28,924 bases of DNA from a virus. A model generated the notes under the pieces. The model was not told the DNA's origin. It ran no database searches and was given only the letters and a program-made list of their open reading frames with translations. The translations under genes were made by a program, and so were the position numbers. The stretch covers positions 1-28,924 of IMG/VR virus record IMGVR_UViG_3300005062_000070, one strand, 5' to 3'. Below are positions 1-5,495 of this stretch, piece after piece. Within the stretch, counting starts at the first letter, position 1, and each line of letters opens with the position of its first letter.

Positions 1-1233
1 TTATTTACTTACGATTCTGGATAAAGTCAACTTTAGCTTTCCCATATCCTCACTGATTTTCTTCTCCAATACTTTGGCATAGATCTGAGTAGTTGAGATA
101 CTCTTATGGCCCAGTACATTACTGACAGTTTCAATGGGTACGCCATTGCTCAAAGTAACTGTAGTGGCAAAGGTATGCCTGGCCAGATGAAACGTCAGGT
201 TCTTTTTTATCCCGCACAGATCGGCAATTTCCTTTAAATAACTATTCAGCTTTTGGTTGGAGATTAGCGGAAACACCTTGTCCCTGCTGATTGATTTGGG
301 ATGCTTCCGGTATGTTTTATATATCTCCAAGGCTTTAGGCAGAAGCGGAATTCTCAGTTTTGTATCGGTCTTTTGCCGTCTGGAGAAAATCCAGTACTGA
401 CCATCGATTCCCAAATTAATTTCATCCGGTTTCAGGTTAATGGCGTCAATATAGGACAAGCCGGTGTAACAACTGAAAATAAAAACATCCCTCACAATCT
501 GTAACCGCTCAACTTCGAACTTTTTGTTTTCAATAGCATTTAGTTCTTTTTCCGTAAGAAAGCCCCGATCAACTTTTCGAAAGCTGAGTTTGTACGAATC
601 AAAAGGGTTTTGGTTAACCCAGCCCAGGCGAAACCCCAAATTAATCATTTTGCGAAACCGCTCCTGGTGCTTCATGACCCCGTTGTTCCCGATCGGTTTA
701 TGATGATCTAATGGCTGGTAATTTCTCAGGAAGTATTCAAAATCCGTGATGAACTTGTAATTGATCTGGACCAGGTAGATATCCGAAGATTTGAATTTGT
801 TTTTCAGGAACCGTTGCAGGTATTTTTTTGTAGTATAATAATTTTTCATTGTGCCCGGTGAAAGCACACTTGCTTGGGTGGAATTGTGATAATCCACCAG
901 CTCCATCAGTGTATGCTCGTCCGAATCACCCAGGAAAAGCGCTTTGATGTTTTCAGGTGTGATTTTCTCTTTGTTGAGCTGCAACTCGCGGTAAGCATCC
1001 GTTAGTTGCGCACGGACCTGCTCCAGGTAGCTGTTAAGCTTTTTCGCTTCCGGACTGAAGCCCTTTGCCATTCCGCGGGCTTTGTTCCATTCTTCAACTG
1101 CAATGGTTTTCTTCAGGGAAATCTCAATACGGCGTGTCTCTACGGTGATCCGGGCATAAACAAGCGCCTTGTCTTTGTCCTTTTTACCAGTCCGGATAAT
1201 AAACTGGATACCAAAGGTGTGGGTTGTTTTCAT
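1..1233 (-). CDS. int: Tyrosine recombinase / phage integrase (Bacteroidetes IntDOT-like)
   Basis: 410-residue site-specific recombinase expected to integrate and excise the phage at the nearby tRNA-Pro att site. The order fits the family: an N-terminal Arm-binding-like segment (about 1-100), a SAM-like core-binding domain (about 105-215) and a C-terminal catalytic domain. Visible catalytic residues are H349-x-x-R352 (HLARH), H376 (LGH) and the nucleophile Y385. The usual first Arg of the TGLR motif is Ser here (TGLS, S260), as is known for IntDOT and many Bacteroidetes element integrases. The start at 1233 gives the full N-terminal domain. The stop codon is the first base of the window. It is transcribed leftwards, away from the att region. 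Class assignment is secure; the exact element family is inference. Confidence 0.97.
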   Translation of the reverse strand: MKTTHTFGIQFIIRTGKKDKDKALVYARITVETRRIEISLKKTIAVEEWNKARGMAKGFSPEAKKLNSYLEQVRAQLTDAYRELQLNKEKITPENIKALFLGDSDEHTLMELVDYHNSTQASVLSPGTMKNYYTTKKYLQRFLKNKFKSSDIYLVQINYKFITDFEYFLRNYQPLDHHKPIGNNGVMKHQERFRKMINLGFRLGWVNQNPFDSYKLSFRKVDRGFLTEKELNAIENKKFEVERLQIVRDVFIFSCYTGLSYIDAINLKPDEINLGIDGQYWIFSRRQKTDTKLRIPLLPKALEIYKTYRKHPKSISRDKVFPLISNQKLNSYLKEIADLCGIKKNLTFHLARHTFATTVTLSNGVPIETVSNVLGHKSISTTQIYAKVLEKKISEDMGKLKLTLSRIVSK

Positions 1234-1295
1234 ATCATTTAATTTTTATCGGTTTAATCCGTTTTAAATGCTTCAGTTGAAAAACAAGGCCAAAA

Positions 1296-1440
1296 GACTC
1301 ACCGGAATTCACCAAAACCGGTCAAAAAGTATGATCCATAATTACAAAATTGACCTTTATTAACAACTGACTAACAAACGATTAAGCCTTTCTGGTGAGT
1401 TCAAAGGTAAAATAAAAAAAGACTCACCGTTTAACTCACC
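1296..1440. repeat. Repeated ACTCACC motifs, candidate integrase arm-type sites
   Basis: ACTCACC occurs at 1297-1303, 1422-1428 and 1434-1440 and inverted (GGTGAGT) at 1394-1400; a related TTCACC is at 1308-1313. The 9-mer GACTCACCG occurs at 1296-1304 and 1421-1429, each followed by a second CACC 10-12 bp on, about one helical turn. The cluster lies between the integrase start and the tRNA-derived core, where arm-type sites of tyrosine recombinases are expected. It is part of the 370-bp gene-free stretch 1234-1603. The repeats are seen; the role is inferred. Confidence 0.5.
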
Positions 1441-1484
1441 TGAATTGTGATATTTTCTGATATGAATTGATCTGACAAAAAACA

Positions 1485-1519
1485 AAAAAGCCTGTAAATC
1501 ATACAATTTACAGGCTTTT
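1485..1519. terminator. Bidirectional intrinsic terminator
   Basis: A perfect 10-bp inverted repeat (GCCTGTAAAT at 1490-1499, ATTTACAGGC at 1506-1515) with a 6-nt loop is flanked by A5 on the left and T4 on the right, so it can act on both strands. It sits just downstream of the tRNA-Pro 3' fragment on the minus strand and upstream of the integrase. It may be the tRNA's own terminator carried inside the att core, or an insulator for the integrase gene. Confidence 0.75.
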
Positions 1520-1542
1520 GACTCTTTATGGTTTCCCATTTT

Positions 1543-1595
1543 GTCGGGATACCAGGATTCGAACCTGGGACCCCCTGCTCCCAAAGCAGGTGCGC
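1543..1595 (-). other. 3' half of tRNA-Pro(TGG): phage attachment core
   Basis: On the minus strand this reads as the 3' part of a tRNA: anticodon stem CCTGC / GCAGG (1586-1590 with 1574-1578), loop TTTGGGA with anticodon TGG (1581-1583), a variable loop, T-arm CCAGG-TTCGAAT-CCTGG and the 3' acceptor strand ending ATCCCGAC. The 5' acceptor strand and D-arm are absent; upstream sequence is A/T-rich phage DNA. Phages that integrate in tRNA genes carry such 3' fragments so that the gene is restored. Because phage-like genes lie on both sides, it is most simply attP, or an attL/attR if one flank is host. Confidence 0.8.
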
Positions 1596-1603
1596 TTTGT
1601 TTG

Positions 1604-2344
1604 TTAACTACTTATTTTTAATGCTTTACGCGGGCCGATTAATTTTTTCAAAGATATTTCAAAGAACACCCTTCTCAGGGCTGCCGTTTTGCGGCCCGTT
1701 TTAACCTCCGGATCTCCTCCTCCAGGAGGGCATTTTCCTGCTCCAGGGCACTGATTTTTTTGAGAGCCTGCCGGAGCTGGTCCCGGAGGGATGCTATTAT
1801 CTGTTTCGGATTCTCCATCTTTTTTTTGCCTTTGTATTTTTCTATCCCATTTTTTATAGAATGATCGCTCTTTAGGGTTCATAAAATCCATTTCCCCGTA
1901 TTTTTCGTGATAACTTTCCCTTGCCTTCAATACTGTAAAATCATCCAATATCCTGTCTATATCGTACTCAGTTTCCGTTTCGATCTTCAATTCTTCCAGC
2001 GTGGCCACGCCGGTATAGACCTTATGAAGTTTTGAAATCAGATGCTCATAGCAACAGATCCAAGTGAGGTGAGCCTGCTGCATGGCATAAAAAATCCGTG
2101 TCTTGTCGCAGTGGGAATGGTAACACATGTCTTCAAAGGAAAGTGTCGTGCCCTTCCAGTCTACGGTTCTCCAAAACAGAAGGTTAAAGAACTCCCACTT
2201 CTCAAAGATTTCCTTTATGCTTAAAGGTACTATATTAACCTCTCCTTGCTTAAAACCGTTAAATTCTTTTGCAATGTTGATCACCTCCCGGTAATTCTTG
2301 GACCGGCTGGCTGGGAAACGGAGTATAAGGATAGGGTGGGGCAT
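1604..2344 (-). CDS. Unknown protein, probably frameshifted near its C-terminus
   Basis: Open frame of 246 codons with no recognised domain. The first roughly 175 residues look like a normal soluble protein (aromatic- and charge-rich, e.g. EKWEFFNLLFWRTVDW, then acidic helices). After the run of eight A residues (1820-1827) the frame turns into a Pro/Gly/Cys-rich stretch (PPGPAPAG, KCPPGGG) typical of wrong-frame translation, while the +1 frame encodes a clean coiled coil (separate entry at 1675-1818). I infer that the ancestral protein ended with that coiled coil at 1675 and that the annotated C-terminus is spurious, unless the shift is programmed. It is the last gene of the leftward lysogeny block, 3 bp after the TPR-like gene. 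Confidence 0.6.
   Translation of the reverse strand: MPHPILILRFPASRSKNYREVINIAKEFNGFKQGEVNIVPLSIKEIFEKWEFFNLLFWRTVDWKGTTLSFEDMCYHSHCDKTRIFYAMQQAHLTWICCYEHLISKLHKVYTGVATLEELKIETETEYDIDRILDDFTVLKARESYHEKYGEMDFMNPKERSFYKKWDRKIQRQKKDGESETDNSIPPGPAPAGSQKNQCPGAGKCPPGGGDPEVKTGRKTAALRRVFFEISLKKLIGPRKALKISS
1675..1818 (-). CDS. 47-residue coiled-coil frame, likely tail of the upstream gene
   Basis: Starts at an ATG one base past the A8 tract and runs 47 codons to a TGA at 1675-1677. It begins MENPKQII and contains an amphipathic heptad pattern (SALEQENALLEEEIRRLKR), a short leucine-zipper-like coiled coil. It overlaps the larger frame in the +1 register, so it is either the true C-terminus separated by an indel or slippage in the homopolymer, or a small independent protein. 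Composition is more protein-like than the overlapping frame. No function is claimed. Confidence 0.45.
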   Translation of the reverse strand: MENPKQIIASLRDQLRQALKKISALEQENALLEEEIRRLKRAAKRQP

Positions 2345-2347
2345 AGG

Positions 2348-2914
2348 TTATTTAAATAATAAGGCTTTTACCTTTTCAAATCTTAAAACATATTTATTAA
2401 TGTTATATGGTACAAAACAATAAAAATGACCATCCGGCCCAATAACATTGGTGTTTGCTTTTAGTCCTTCTTCAATTTGTTTTGCCAATCCAGGATTCTT
2501 TCGCTTCGCTTGTCTTGCGGCTTTGTTGTTTGCTTCAGAAAACACCTTTATTGCAAGTTCAATGACTCTTGCTTCATTGACGAAATCTTTTTTCTTCCTA
2601 TATAGTATCATTAATCTTTCATATGCATGTGTTGCAGGGTGTTGTGATTTTATATTTTCCTCATAAGTATAAATTGCTTCTTCAATTCTTCCTTTTTTTT
2701 CCAATTGAATTCCCTTATTATTCAGTGTGGCTACCATATTGATAATTCTATTGCCTTCTTGTCTCTTTTTATATTCTACTTCGGCCGCCTCTAAAACAGA
2801 AGGGGTGATTTCATAATATGGACTATCAGATGTCAACATGTCAATAAACACATTTTCTGGGAGACAGCTCATTAACTCGTGATTGTTCATGTACTTGTTA
2901 ATCTGTATTTTCAT
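2348..2914 (-). CDS. TPR-like repeat protein
   Basis: 188 residues. The middle section (about 65-130) has the tetratricopeptide pattern: NNKGIQLEKKGRIEEAIYTYE, then ERLMILYRKKKDFVNEARVIELAI, two consecutive helix-turn-helix units with the small/aromatic spacing of TPRs. The N-terminal 60 residues and the basic C-terminus show no known domain. No signal peptide or membrane segment. It lies between the repressor and the unknown gene at 1604-2344 on the same strand, separated from the repressor by about 160 bp. A protein-interaction role in lysogeny maintenance or accessory function is only inference; TPR cargo cannot be read from sequence. Confidence 0.7.
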   Translation of the reverse strand: MKIQINKYMNNHELMSCLPENVFIDMLTSDSPYYEITPSVLEAAEVEYKKRQEGNRIINMVATLNNKGIQLEKKGRIEEAIYTYEENIKSQHPATHAYERLMILYRKKKDFVNEARVIELAIKVFSEANNKAARQAKRKNPGLAKQIEEGLKANTNVIGPDGHFYCFVPYNINKYVLRFEKVKALLFK

Positions 2915-3075
2915 GATCTTGGTTTATTAGGTTTTAGTCTATTTCTAAATATTTATCATATGTTGTTTTATTGCCTATTAAAAATTATTTTAGCATAACT
3001 ACCTATCTATCCAGAGCGGTGATCTCTCTTCGCAATCCGGGCCCAGTCGCGGACCGGAACAGTGCGATACCTTTA

Positions 3076-3498
3076 TCACGTTCCAGTTTGTTTGTTAGAG
3101 TATAGCCGGTTTTCAGTGATCAAATTTATCAGTCTTTCCGTATTTAGACCTTCCCTCTCCCTTGCCCTTGCATGTATTTCATTCGCATTAGCATTCTTTA
3201 GGGCAGCTTCTGCAAATTTATTGAGAGCTGCTATAAGTTCTTTCGTTTCGCTTCCCTCGTAATTAGTCTTTTGATCTCGACGACCAGACGCCATGTCTTC
3301 CTTCAGCATTTCGCCTTCTCCTGTTTTTAGCCAATTGATATTTAGCTCCGGATAAGTCTTTTCTATTTTATTTAGGCTTTTTAACGTAATGTTATCTCCA
3401 ACTTTATTGACAAAACCATTAGACAAACCACAGTTTTGTTCAAATTTCTTTTGACCTATGCCCAAATGAGCTAAAAATTTTATCAGCCGTTCTTTCAT
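3076..3498 (-). CDS. HTH repressor (cI-like, lysogeny control)
   Basis: 140 residues with an N-terminal helix-turn-helix of the XRE/cI type: LIKFLAHLGIGQKKFEQNCG followed by the recognition helix in GLSNGFVNKVGD, then NLNKIEKTYPELNINWLKTGEGEM, a signature seen in Bacteroidetes phage and element repressors. A C-terminal helix-rich part probably dimerises. No LexA-like peptidase Ser/Lys pair is evident, so RecA-stimulated self-cleavage is not suggested. It is divergent from the rightward early gene at 3560; the 61-bp gap holds a promoter and an 18-bp palindromic operator that recurs twice at 5.1 kb. The C-terminus may be truncated by a frameshift: the +1 frame continues with coiled-coil-like sequence to a stop at 3003. 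Confidence 0.88.
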   Translation of the reverse strand: MKERLIKFLAHLGIGQKKFEQNCGLSNGFVNKVGDNITLKSLNKIEKTYPELNINWLKTGEGEMLKEDMASGRRDQKTNYEGSETKELIAALNKFAEAALKNANANEIHARAREREGLNTERLINLITENRLYSNKQTGT

Positions 3499-3504
3499 TA
3501 ATTA

Positions 3505-3537
3505 TTTGCTTTTTACCGTTTCTATTCGGTATATTTG
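3505..3537 (+). promoter_or_regulatory. Rightward early promoter (PR-like)
   Basis: TTTG at 3505-3508 and TATATTTG at 3530-3537 are separated by 21 bp, matching the Bacteroidetes sigma-ABfr consensus TTTG...TAnnTTTG. Start codon of the first rightward gene is 23 bp downstream. The 18-bp palindromic operator (3514-3531) lies between and over the two boxes, so bound repressor would block the polymerase. Confidence 0.8.
3514..3531. promoter_or_regulatory. Operator copy 1 (TACCG-N8-CGGTA)
   Basis: Perfect inverted half-sites TACCG (3514-3518) and CGGTA (3527-3531) separated by TTTCTATT. It sits inside a 30-bp segment (3509-3538) that is repeated exactly at 5135-5164. Position between the repressor start and the early promoter -7 box is that expected of a repressor operator. 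Confidence 0.75.
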
Positions 3538-3559
3538 TATCAAACTTAAAACTATTGTC

Positions 3560-3739
3560 ATGTCAGAAGTAAATTTCCAACGAACACTTCTCTCGATAAA
3601 AGAGGGTGGAAAACCCGGTTTTACAGGCGAATCCCTCTCCCGGGATCAGGCTGCCCAGATAAAACAAGCCATCGAAGATCAAAAACAAAGATGGGATGAT
3701 TACTGGAAGTTCTGCGTTGAAACCCGCCTTGAATTGTAG
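3560..3739 (+). CDS. Small unknown protein, first rightward early gene
   Basis: 59 residues, starting MSEVNFQRTLLSIKEGG. An in-frame ATG further upstream (3506) would fall within the promoter, so the start at 3560 is preferred; it lies 23 bp after the -7 box. The sequence is hydrophilic with one helical segment (SRDQAAQIKQAIEDQKQRW) and Trp/Tyr-rich C-terminus. No homologous family is recognised. Its last 40 bp overlap, tail to tail, the leftward gene 3700-3951. The position, first after a repressor-controlled promoter, is that of Cro or an antirepressor in other phages, but no HTH is visible. Confidence 0.75.
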   Translation: MSEVNFQRTLLSIKEGGKPGFTGESLSRDQAAQIKQAIEDQKQRWDDYWKFCVETRLEL

Positions 3740-3951
3740 TCAGTAAGGTCACTAACAACGTGTACAAGCACATCAACAAGACCTCTGTCTCCCAAACGAA
3801 CCTCGTCTATATCATACACGAATGCAGGTCCGTTTTCCTGAGGAGTATGCACAATTTTGTTACCGACCTGGGGAACAGCAGCTAAATCCAGCGTCCACTC
3901 TGTCTTATAAATTTTCAAATCTTCGTTATAAACCAGTACTTTAATATTCAT
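3700..3951 (-). CDS. Small unknown leftward protein in switch region
   Basis: 83 residues, starts MNIKVLVYNED, with alternating hydrophobic beta-strand-like segments (KTEWTLDLAAVP, GNKIVHTP, AFVYDIDEVRLGDRG, VDVLVHVVSDL), suggesting a small beta-rich soluble protein. Its start is only 26 bp from the divergent start at 3978, and its 3' end overlaps the rightward gene 3560-3739 by 40 bp. No competing long frame covers its middle. Family not recognised. Confidence 0.7.
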   Translation of the reverse strand: MNIKVLVYNEDLKIYKTEWTLDLAAVPQVGNKIVHTPQENGPAFVYDIDEVRLGDRGLVDVLVHVVSDLTDYNSRRVSTQNFQ

Positions 3952-3977
3952 ATTATCAAATTTTAAAACTCAACATT

Positions 3978-4169
3978 ATGAAATCCACAGATCGAATAGA
4001 ACTTGAACTTAAAGTCCGGGAAGTTGCTATCCAAATCGCTTCTCAATATGGAGAAGAAGGGATCCATTTCTTTCATTCTGAATTTCTACCCTTAGCACAA
4101 GAATATACCGAAGGGTGTAATCAGAACGAGCGAGAGCGGACTACTCTTCCTTTTCAAGTAAAAGAGTGA
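3978..4169 (+). CDS. Small unknown rightward protein in switch region
   Basis: 63 residues, starts MKSTDRIELELKVREVAIQIA, predominantly helical and acidic. Leader is A/T rich (TTTTAAAACTCAACATT) as usual in this host group. It overlaps the leftward gene 4141-4341 by 29 bp at its 3' end. No family is recognised. It is probably co-transcribed from the 3.5-kb promoter even though leftward genes lie between. Confidence 0.65.
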   Translation: MKSTDRIELELKVREVAIQIASQYGEEGIHFFHSEFLPLAQEYTEGCNQNERERTTLPFQVKE

Positions 4170-4341
4170 TTGCCAAAGACGGTTTTGTAAAAGCAATGGT
4201 TTTTGATTTATTGGCGTCAAAGCTAGATGTCGAAACCTGTTTAATAATCCAGCCTTCTTTAGCTAATTCATCAACTACCGGGACCTTAGTAGCTCTTTCG
4301 AGTGAACTTATTACTGTTATAACTTTCTGTTTTGTAACCAT
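4141..4341 (-). CDS. Small unknown leftward protein in switch region
   Basis: 66 residues, starts MVTKQKVITVISSLERATKVPVVDELAKEGW: a helix followed by a possible beta hairpin and a hydrophobic C-terminal stretch (PSLAITLLLEKEE). A rightward frame (4166-4363) covers the same DNA, but its translation is a low-complexity Ser/Leu/Thr-rich shadow, so the leftward frame is preferred. The start is 33 bp from the divergent start at 4375. Function unknown. Confidence 0.65.
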   Translation of the reverse strand: MVTKQKVITVISSLERATKVPVVDELAKEGWIIKQVSTSSFDANKSKTIAFTKPSLAITLLLEKEE

Positions 4342-4374
4342 ATCGTTTTATTTTAAATCTTAAATCTCACAGTT

Positions 4375-4755
4375 ATGTCAGAAATTTTACATCAATCCAT
4401 TTTGAGTGACACCGAACTTCGGTTGAAATGCCTAGAATTTGTCGTCCAAAAAAGTAACAGTTATAGTTACAACTGGCCAAACTATCAGCTTGTCGAAACC
4501 GAAATCATATTCAAGTACATCAAAGAAGGCAGACTGCCAGATCATGCGGTCGATTTTGCCAACGGTAAAACAATGATCGACTATTCCAATGGGGAAATCG
4601 TGGCCGATAGGCTCTTAGAGAGAGCTTTTAAGCTGCTCATGCAGGAACGAAAACAGTGTAATCAACCCGCCCAAAGCAGCGATAAGAATACCGACAATTT
4701 GAAACAGCCTAAATCTCGTTTCTCTAATCTCCTTGGCCGATTCAGAAGGAAATAG
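4375..4755 (+). CDS. Unknown rightward protein in switch region
   Basis: 126 residues, starts MSEILHQSILSDTELRLKCLEF. The body (residues 1-85) looks folded, with aromatic-rich NSYSYNWPNYQLVETEIIFKYIKEG; the C-terminus is basic and disordered (LKQPKSRFSNLLGRFRRK). The last 141 bp overlap the leftward gene 4615-5067. No Pfam-type motif recognised. Homologous small proteins are plausible in other Bacteroidetes prophages, but I cannot confirm that here. Confidence 0.7.
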   Translation: MSEILHQSILSDTELRLKCLEFVVQKSNSYSYNWPNYQLVETEIIFKYIKEGRLPDHAVDFANGKTMIDYSNGEIVADRLLERAFKLLMQERKQCNQPAQSSDKNTDNLKQPKSRFSNLLGRFRRK

Positions 4756-5067
4756 CCTGCTTTTTATGGCTAATTCCCCTTTTTCTGTTGTCTCCCAATA
4801 CCTGTATGAATCATCTTTATTGATGTATTCAACATAGCCCTTTTCGTTCTGCTCCATCTCTCCATTTACAAGATAAAGCAGTTTCCTCTCTTTTAATAGT
4901 TCAATCAATCCTTCTTCAAACGTTTGATTGTCCGGATAGATCCGGTTCAATTTATCGTATTGCCTGTTCTCTCCCGGCGACCGGCCTGCCTTGTACTTTA
5001 GCAAAACGAGATTCAGCCGGTCATTTCTTTTATCGACATTCTTAGCTTCCTCTAAGGCAATACCCAT
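4615..5067 (-). CDS. C-terminally membrane-anchored protein, leftward switch gene
   Basis: 150 residues. Residues 1-105 are soluble and charged with a winged-helix-like strand pattern (FEEGLIELLKERKLLYLVNGEMEQNEKGYVEYI, then YWETTEKGELAIKS, which resembles the end of a winged helix). One transmembrane segment lies near the C-terminus (FQIVGILIAALGGLITLFSFL, about 121-141), leaving a short tail. This topology would put the soluble part in the cytoplasm. The start is 22 bp from a possible leftward promoter next to operators at 5108-5157. It overlaps 4375-4755 by 141 bp. Function unknown; a membrane-associated regulator or superinfection-exclusion protein is conceivable but unproven. Confidence 0.7.
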   Translation of the reverse strand: MGIALEEAKNVDKRNDRLNLVLLKYKAGRSPGENRQYDKLNRIYPDNQTFEEGLIELLKERKLLYLVNGEMEQNEKGYVEYINKDDSYRYWETTEKGELAIKSRLFPSESAKEIRETRFRLFQIVGILIAALGGLITLFSFLHEQLKSSL

Positions 5068-5088
5068 ATTCCTGTCTTTCAGTTAGTT

Positions 5089-5125
5089 GAAAAATAATTT
5101 TAGTTTTTACCGAAAAAAAACGGTA
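5089..5125 (-). promoter_or_regulatory. Possible leftward promoter overlapping operator copy 2
   Basis: On the minus strand TATTTTTC (5089-5096) is one base off the TAnnTTTG -7 box; the -33 region falls in the T-tract inside operator copy 2. It would start transcription about 15 bp before the start codon at 5067 and drive the leftward switch genes, possibly through to the repressor. Weak match, tentative. Confidence 0.3.
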
Positions 5126-5157
5126 TTAAATTTACTTTTTACCGTTTCTATTCGGTA
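5108..5157. promoter_or_regulatory. Operator copies 2 and 3 (TACCG-N8-CGGTA twice)
   Basis: Copy 2 is 5108-5125 with spacer A8; copy 3 is 5140-5157 with spacer TTTCTATT, identical to copy 1 at 3514-3531. Centre-to-centre distance is 32 bp, about three helical turns, allowing cooperative binding on one DNA face. They lie between divergent genes 4615-5067 and 5249-5494. Confidence 0.72.
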
Positions 5158-5163
5158 TATTTG
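5131..5163 (+). promoter_or_regulatory. Second rightward early promoter
   Basis: TTTA at 5131-5134 and TATATTTG at 5156-5163 reproduce the promoter at 3505-3537 (the 30 bp 5135-5164 are identical to 3509-3538), with the -33 box changed from TTTG to TTTA. It should drive the HTH gene at 5249 and the long early operon. Operator copy 3 overlaps it. Confidence 0.68.
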
Positions 5164-5248
5164 TCTCAACGTTTCAAGATTATTTCACAAAAGTATTTGA
5201 TAATAACCAAACAGTAAAGGTACTAAAGTTTCTAAAAATTAAAACTAT

Positions 5249-5494
5249 ATGATTGACAAAGTTTCTATCCGAAAATTAAACGCCTGCCTCAGGCGTGGTG
5301 ATCAGTCTGAAATTTCCAGAAGATCAGGCATTTCTAAAGCAACAGTAAACCGCTTCCTGAATTGCCAGGATTATGCGTGTAGCGATGAAAGCGGAGAGTT
5401 GATTATCGAGACCACAATGGCCTTGATAAAAGACCGCAATAAGCGCGCTGCTGCTGCTGCTAAGAAAATCGAAGCAATCACAAAACTTGTATGA
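5249..5494 (+). CDS. Small HTH DNA-binding protein (Cro-like candidate)
   Basis: 81 residues. A helix-turn-helix is visible in GDQSEISRRSGISKATVNRFLNC (about 18-40): the first helix, the Gly turn and the recognition helix KATVNRFLN. The C-terminus is an Ala/Lys-rich helix (NKRAAAAAKKIEAITKLV). Length and position, first gene after a repressor-operator promoter, fit a Cro-type early regulator; residues after the HTH (Cys-Ser-Asp-Glu) have no known signature. A perfect 7-bp hairpin with a 3-nt loop (ACGCCTG 5280-5286, CAGGCGT 5290-5296) lies at codons 11-16. The next gene starts 2 bp after its stop. Confidence 0.8.
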   Translation: MIDKVSIRKLNACLRRGDQSEISRRSGISKATVNRFLNCQDYACSDESGELIIETTMALIKDRNKRAAAAAKKIEAITKLV

Positions 5495-5495
5495 C

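Noticed and set aside
1360-1584. 74-codon leftward frame through the att region
   Set aside because: It reads through the tRNA-derived sequence and the terminator hairpin, so it is a chance frame.
1543-1620. Complete tRNA-Pro gene
   Set aside because: The 5' acceptor strand, D-arm and matching pairing are missing; only the 3' portion is present.
4166-4363. Rightward 65-codon frame opposite 4141-4341
   Set aside because: Its translation is low-complexity Ser/Leu/Thr-rich and it has no leader of its own; the minus-strand frame on the same DNA looks like a normal protein.
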